DNA from: Azospira sp. I13
GTDB lineage: Bacteria > Pseudomonadota > Gammaproteobacteria > Burkholderiales > Rhodocyclaceae
Length of the DNA stretch: 46,122 bases
Assembly (NCBI RefSeq): GCF_003112695.1
Contig: NZ_BFBP01000004.1
Span: forward strand, 36,678 to 82,799
Direction of reading: 5' to 3'
The notes under the pieces were generated by a model. That model saw nothing but the letters and a program-made list of their open reading frames with translations, was not told the origin of the DNA and did not search any database. The position numbers and the translations under genes were made by a program. Below, piece after piece: positions 41,757 to 46,122 of this stretch. Every line of letters starts with the position of its first letter. The stretch's first letter is position 1.

Positions 41757-43025
41757 ATGTCGGCCCTCGCCCCTAGCCCCGTAGAAATCGCGGCCACGGT
41801 TCTCTTCGCCGTGGCCATCGTGCACACCTTTTCCACCAAGTATTTCGAGCATCTGGCCCATACCCAGCCCGCCCATGCGGGGCTCTGGCACTTGCTCGGC
41901 GAGGTGGAGGTGGTGTTCGGTTTCTGGGCCCTGGTACTGGTGCTGGTGATGGTGGGCCTGCAAGGGCCGACGGAGGCGATCGCCTATGTGGAATCGGGCA
42001 ATTACACCGAGGCCCTGTTCGTCTTCGTCATCATGGTCATCGCCGCCAGCCGGCCCATCCTGATCACGGCCGGGGCCTGCGTCCGCATGGCAGCCCGGTT
42101 GCTGCCCCTGCCGGAAGGCGTCGCCACTTTCTTCGTCATTCTCTGCCTGGTGCCCCTGCTCGGTTCCTTCATCACCGAGCCCGCCGCCATGACCCTGGCT
42201 GCCCTGCTGCTGCGGGACCGCTACTTCAGCCAGCCCATTTCCTCCTCCCTCAAGTACGCCACCCTGGCGGTGCTCTTCGTCAATATTTCCATCGGCGGCA
42301 CCCTGACTTCCTTTGCCGCCCCCCCGGTGCTGATGGTGGCCGGCAAATGGGGCTGGGATGTGGTCTTCATGATGAGCACCTTCGGCTGGAAGGCCGCCCT
42401 GGCGGTCATCGTCAATGCGGTGGCTGTCACCCTGGTCTTCCGGCGTGAGTTGGCGGCTCTGCTGCCGCCGGCTGCCGACCAGGGGGAAAAGCCCGTGCCG
42501 GCGGGTGTGGTGCTGGTGCATCTGGCCTTTCTCTGCGCCGTGGTAGTGCTGGCTCACCATCCCGCCGTCTTCCTCGGCCTGTTCCTCTTCTTCCTCGGCT
42601 TCTGCGAGGCCTACAAGCACCACCAGGACCGCCTCATCCTGCGGGAAGGCCTGCTGGTGGCCTTCTTCCTGGCCGGCCTGGTGACCCTGGGCGGCCTGCA
42701 GAAGTGGTGGCTGCAGGACGTGCTGGCGGGCATGGCGCCCACCGTGCTGTTCTTCGGCGCCACCGCCCTCACGGCCCTCACCGACAATGCGGCCCTGACC
42801 TACCTGGGCTCCCTGGTGGAGGGCGTCACCCCGGCCTTCCAGTACGCCCTGGTGGCGGGGGCCGTCACCGGCGGCGGTCTCACGGTGATCGCCAACGCCC
42901 CCAACCCGGCGGGCTTCTCCATCCTCAAAGGCACCTTCCACGAGCAGGCCATCAGCCCCATCGGCCTCCTCCTGTGTGCTTTGCCACCCACGTTGGTGGC
43001 CGTGCTGGCCTTCCAGCTTCTATAA
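41757..43025 (+). CDS. Putative Na+/H+ antiporter (Na_H_antiport_3 family)
   Basis: The 422-residue inner-membrane protein with about 11-12 helices has the character of the putative Na+/H+ antiporter family: VHTFSTKYFEHLAHTQPAHAG near the start, SFITEPAAMTLAALLLRDRYFS, NISIGGTLTSFAAPPVLMVAGKWGW, and the mirrored ALTDNAALTYLGSLVEG / ANAPNPAGFSIL at the end. Paired D/E-P and D-N-A helix breaks suggest an inverted-repeat ion transporter. Its exact ion is not tested. There is only a weak ribosome site (CTGGA), and a terminator-like hairpin ends 22 bases before the gene, so its expression is likely conditional. Confidence 0.8.
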   Translation: MSALAPSPVEIAATVLFAVAIVHTFSTKYFEHLAHTQPAHAGLWHLLGEVEVVFGFWALVLVLVMVGLQGPTEAIAYVESGNYTEALFVFVIMVIAASRPILITAGACVRMAARLLPLPEGVATFFVILCLVPLLGSFITEPAAMTLAALLLRDRYFSQPISSSLKYATLAVLFVNISIGGTLTSFAAPPVLMVAGKWGWDVVFMMSTFGWKAALAVIVNAVAVTLVFRRELAALLPPAADQGEKPVPAGVVLVHLAFLCAVVVLAHHPAVFLGLFLFFLGFCEAYKHHQDRLILREGLLVAFFLAGLVTLGGLQKWWLQDVLAGMAPTVLFFGATALTALTDNAALTYLGSLVEGVTPAFQYALVAGAVTGGGLTVIANAPNPAGFSILKGTFHEQAISPIGLLLCALPPTLVAVLAFQLL

Positions 43026-43064
43026 TCCGCGACAATTCAATAACAACAGGGACGGGGGGCAACG

Positions 43065-45029
43065 GTGACGGAGTCATTGTTCAGCGTGGTACTGCTGCTG
43101 TCCCTGGCCGTGCTTTTCGTCGTCATTGCCCGGCAGCTGCGCCTGCCCTCCCTGCTGGCCTACCTGGCCATCGGCCTCATCGTCGGCCCCTACGGCTTCG
43201 GCCTCCTGGCGGAGAGTGAGGAGGCCAGCCACTTCGCCGAGTTCGGCGTGGTCTTCCTGATGTTCTCCATCGGCCTGGAGTTCAGCCTGGCCCGGCTCAA
43301 GGCCATGCACCGCCTGGTATTCGGCCTGGGGGGCGCCCAGGTGGGGGTGACCCTGGTGGGCACCACCCTGGTCACCATCCTCTACTACGGCCAGGACTGG
43401 CGCATCGGCCTGGCCGTCGGCGCCGCCTGCGCCATGTCCTCCACCGCCATCGTCAGCAAGCTGCTCTCCGAGCGCCTGGAGCTGCATTCCCAGCCCGGGC
43501 GCCAGACCATGGCCGTGCTGCTGTTCCAGGATCTGGCGGTGGTGCCCCTGCTGATCATCATTCCCGCCCTGGCCGCCGACGCCAAGGGCATGGCCGGCGC
43601 CATTTCCATGGCCCTGGGCCAGGCTGCCCTGGCCCTCGCAGCAATGATCCTGGTGGGGCAGCGCCTGATGCGCCGCTGGTTCGACGCCGTGGCCCGGCAG
43701 AAGTCGCCGGAGCTGTTCATGCTCAGCGTGCTGTGGATTGTCGTCGGCCTTTCCGCTCTCACCGCCTGGGCCGGCCTGTCCCTGGCCCTGGGGGCCTTCA
43801 TCGGTGGCATGCTGATTTCCGAGACCCTCTACCGGCACCAGGTGGAGGCCGACATCCGCCCATTCCGCGACGTGCTGCTGGGCCTCTTCTTCGTCACCAT
43901 CGGCATGTTGCTGGATCTGCAGTTCGTGCTGCAGAACCTGTGGTCGGTGTTCCTCGCCCTGCTGCTGCTGGTGCTGGCCAAGGGCGGTATCGTCTTCCTC
44001 ATTACCCTGGTGATGCGCAATTCACCGGAGATCGGCGCCCGTACCGCCATCCAGCTGGCCCAGGCCGGCGAATTCGGCTTCGTGCTTCTGGAAATGGCGA
44101 AGGACCAGAAACTGCTGCCCACCGATGTCTTCCAGGTGACCATGGCCGCCATGCTGCTTTCCATGTTCGTTGCGCCCCTGCTCATCGGCCAGGCCGGCCG
44201 CTGGAGCAAGCACCTGTCGCGGCGGGAATGGAGCGACCGCACCCGGCAGATCCATGAAGTGGCGGTGCACGCCATGGGCATCGAGCAGCATGTGATCCTC
44301 TGTGGCTTTGGCCGCACCGGCCAGAGCGTCGCCCGCTTCCTGGACAAGGAGAGCATTCCCTTCATCGCCCTGGATGTGGATGAAGCCCGCATCCGTCAGG
44401 CCGTGGAGGCAGGGGAGAACGTGGTGTACGGCAATGCCGACCGCCGCGAGATTCTCAAGGCCGCCGGTCTGGAGCGGGCCCGGGCCCTGGTGGTGACCTA
44501 TGCGGACCTGCCAGCCACGGAAAAGGTGCTGCACATGGTCCAGGAAATGCGGCCCGACCTGCCCATCATCGTGCGGGCCCAGGACGATCTGCATCTGGAG
44601 CATCTGAAATCCCTGGGGGCCACGGAAGTCATCCCCGAGGTGCTGGAGGGCAGCCTGATGCTGGCGGCCCAGACTCTGACCCAGCTGGGCGTGCCGGTGG
44701 AACGGGCCCTGGAGCAGGTGCGGGAGGTGCGGGCCCACCGCTATTCCGCCCTGCGCGCCTTCTACCGCGGCGAAACCGACCGCCTGCAACGCCTGGCCCG
44801 GGAAAAGCTGGCCTGTGTGGTGGAGCGCCAAGCCTATGCCGTGGGCCGCAGCCTGGCGGAACTGGATCTGGCACGTTTTGATGTGACCCTGGAGGCCCTG
44901 CGCCGCCAGCGCACCCGGGACGAATCCCCGGCGCCGGAAACGCTGATCGAAGCGGAAGACGTGCTGATCCTGGTGGGGGAGGCCGCCGCCCTCTCCGCAG
45001 CCCAGCACTTCCTGCTGGACGGCCAGTAA
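43065..45029 (+). CDS. KefB/KefC-type K+/H+ antiporter with nucleotide-binding domain
   Basis: The 654-residue inner-membrane protein has a CPA2 antiporter domain (about 1-375), then a TrkA-N/KTN Rossmann domain (about 405-525; HVILCGFGRTGQSVARFLDKE), and a C-terminal TrkA-C-like domain (about 565-650; CVVERQAYAVGRSLAELDL). Such proteins export K+ or exchange it for H+ under nucleotide and thiol control. The start is GTG at 43065, 39 bases after the previous antiporter gene, so the two may be an operon. A KefF/KefG-type accessory oxidoreductase gene is not present. Confidence 0.93.
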   Translation: MTESLFSVVLLLSLAVLFVVIARQLRLPSLLAYLAIGLIVGPYGFGLLAESEEASHFAEFGVVFLMFSIGLEFSLARLKAMHRLVFGLGGAQVGVTLVGTTLVTILYYGQDWRIGLAVGAACAMSSTAIVSKLLSERLELHSQPGRQTMAVLLFQDLAVVPLLIIIPALAADAKGMAGAISMALGQAALALAAMILVGQRLMRRWFDAVARQKSPELFMLSVLWIVVGLSALTAWAGLSLALGAFIGGMLISETLYRHQVEADIRPFRDVLLGLFFVTIGMLLDLQFVLQNLWSVFLALLLLVLAKGGIVFLITLVMRNSPEIGARTAIQLAQAGEFGFVLLEMAKDQKLLPTDVFQVTMAAMLLSMFVAPLLIGQAGRWSKHLSRREWSDRTRQIHEVAVHAMGIEQHVILCGFGRTGQSVARFLDKESIPFIALDVDEARIRQAVEAGENVVYGNADRREILKAAGLERARALVVTYADLPATEKVLHMVQEMRPDLPIIVRAQDDLHLEHLKSLGATEVIPEVLEGSLMLAAQTLTQLGVPVERALEQVREVRAHRYSALRAFYRGETDRLQRLAREKLACVVERQAYAVGRSLAELDLARFDVTLEALRRQRTRDESPAPETLIEAEDVLILVGEAAALSAAQHFLLDGQ

Positions 45030-45270
45030 GCGGACGGTTCGATCCGGGGTGCCTCCTGCATGTTCGCCGGAGGATGCCCGGCCCGGCCGCCTCCATCGTG
45101 ATGGCCGGATGGCCCGATAGTCGATTCCACTGCAACAGGGACGATGGGTGCCGTGGCGTGCCGGGCTGCCGGTTGTCCCTGGCGCGGCCCCTTTTTTCCT
45201 TCCCTGCACCCGCCCGGCCGGAGCGTTGTCACCGTGTCGCCGACCCCGCCGGCCGTTCCGGCCTCGTCCC

Positions 45271-45981
45271 CTAGCGGATACCGCAATCCTCGCAGAGGTG
45301 GCCCTCGAAACGGCTCAGGTCCCCGACCTGCAGGCCGCCCCGCACCCGTTGTACCACGCCCTCTTGCAACAGCCCCCGTACCGCCCGGGAGAGATGGCCG
45401 GCGCTGCACCCCACCCGTCGCGCCAGGACCTGCATGGGCAGGGGGCCCCGGGCTGCGGCCACTTCCCGGAAAGGGGCGCGGCGGCAGGATTCGCCACAGC
45501 GCAGATAGCAGATGAGCCGCTCGGTGACGGGCAGGGAGAGAGTGTTTTCCCGTTCCCTTTCCAGGCTCCAGATGCCCGATGCCAGATGGCGGGCCAGATC
45601 CAGGCGGAACTTCGGCATGTCGTTGATCCAGCGGTCCACCAGCTCCGGGTGGATGGCCACCACTTCGGAAACGGTGATGGCCCGCACCTGGTAGCCCCCC
45701 GGCATCATGGCCGGGTGCAGGCATTCCAGGCCGAAGATATCGGATTCCGACAGCAGGCGCAGGGCACGCTCCCGGCCATCGCTGTCGGTGACCACCAGTT
45801 CCAGGCGGCCATGCTGCACGTAGTACAGGCCGTGGCAGCCCTGGTGGCTGTCCAGGCCGATACGGCCGGGTTCCCAGCGTTGGTGATGGAGGTGACGGGC
45901 GAGGGTGGCCGAGTCGGTGGTGGCCAGCGCGTCTGCCAGCAGGTCCGAGCGGACGAGCTGACCTAGATGGGTGTGCTGCAT
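45271..45981 (-). CDS. Crp/Fnr-family transcriptional regulator rich in cysteines
   Basis: The 236-residue cytoplasmic regulator has a cyclic-nucleotide-binding-type beta barrel (about 25-125, including HGLYYVQHGRLELVV), a dimer helix and a C-terminal helix-turn-helix (about 180-220, VLARRVGCSAGHLSRAVRGLLQEGVV paraphrased). Eight cysteines occur. Three are spaced C-x3-C-x3-C (Cys158, 162, 166) and a pair C-x2-C lies at the C-terminus (Cys230, 233). This differs from the FNR spacing. A redox or metal role is possible but unproven. It is convergent with the KefB/KefC-type gene, and no CRP/FNR half-site is seen in the 140 bases upstream. Confidence 0.85.
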   Translation of the reverse strand: MQHTHLGQLVRSDLLADALATTDSATLARHLHHQRWEPGRIGLDSHQGCHGLYYVQHGRLELVVTDSDGRERALRLLSESDIFGLECLHPAMMPGGYQVRAITVSEVVAIHPELVDRWINDMPKFRLDLARHLASGIWSLERERENTLSLPVTERLICYLRCGESCRRAPFREVAAARGPLPMQVLARRVGCSAGHLSRAVRGLLQEGVVQRVRGGLQVGDLSRFEGHLCEDCGIR

Positions 45982-46122
45982 TGCTTCTCCTTATTATTTT
46001 CTGGATGGGGAATGCGCTACTGCTGCCCCAACGGCGATTGGGGAGCCATGACCCTAACATGGCCTTGGGTCGATTTGCATATCGGCAACGCCGATAGTCA
46101 GTATTTCACGGATTTTTTTTTT

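Noticed and set aside
46110-46122. A run of T at the end of the window
   Set aside because: It is cut by the window edge, so neither a terminator nor a repeat can be judged.
1-46122. CRISPR arrays, tRNA or rRNA genes, prophage
   Set aside because: No regular direct-repeat/spacer pattern, no tRNA-like cloverleaf or rRNA sequence, and no phage structural or integrase genes were seen. The eye can miss a tRNA, so a tRNAscan run would be decisive.

Overview
The window is high-GC proteobacterial chromosome, most probably from a betaproteobacterium of the Rhodocyclales (Azospira/Dechloromonas type). This placement is inferred from the yhdP-nitrilase-tldD order, glnE divergent from yhdP, the RhlE, YbdK and Na+/H+ antiporter families, and codon usage. 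It is not from a database search. Most of the window is ordinary, tightly packed core genome, with two lower-GC accessory islands.

Layout. 1-5.0 kb: the end of a chemoreceptor gene, an AhpD-like protein, an ammonium transporter behind a clear sigma-54 promoter, a small unknown protein, an SmpA/OmlA-type lipoprotein and the RNA helicase RhlE. 5.2-6.8 kb: an AT-richer island that reads as a remnant integron cassette array. It holds a small secreted EF-hand protein and a TIR-domain protein, each with its stop codon inside an attC-like site. No integrase gene is present in the window. 6.8-11.3 kb: a small monooxygenase-like protein, a Fsr-type MFS pump divergent from an AraC regulator, an unknown acidic protein and an RDD membrane protein. 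11.3-21.4 kb: glnE, yhdP, a nitrilase-family amidase, tldD and a lipoprotein. 21.4-24.0 kb: a second accessory island with a low-GC gene resembling the uracil-DNA-glycosylase fold, then a TopAI-YjhQ toxin-antitoxin pair with a structured leader. 24.0-31 kb: a LysR/MFS divergent pair with a near-perfect operator dyad, a secreted unknown protein, a P-type ATPase and a methyltransferase. 31.4-34.7 kb: a CPA2-type antiporter, a YbdK gamma-glutamyl ligase (overlapping) and a class I gamma-glutamyl hydrolase. 34.8-37.5 kb: a YdhR-like protein, DinB with a LexA box, and a VOC/reductase pair. 37.7-45.0 kb: three cation/proton antiporters around a MASE1 histidine kinase and FixJ-type regulator. 45.3-46.0 kb: a cysteine-rich Crp/Fnr regulator.

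How it works together. Nitrogen control is represented by the sigma-54-driven amt gene and by glnE. The second half is dominated by monovalent cation handling: four antiporters and one P-type ATPase, a two-component system between two of the antiporters, and similar TTTCC/GGAAA palindromes in front of two antiporter genes. The most interesting unexplored items are the TIR protein carried as an integron cassette (a candidate anti-phage NADase with an unrecognised N-terminal domain), the TopAI-YjhQ locus with a possible leader peptide, the antiporter/gamma-glutamyl enzyme operon, and the structured leader in front of the 41.8 kb antiporter.
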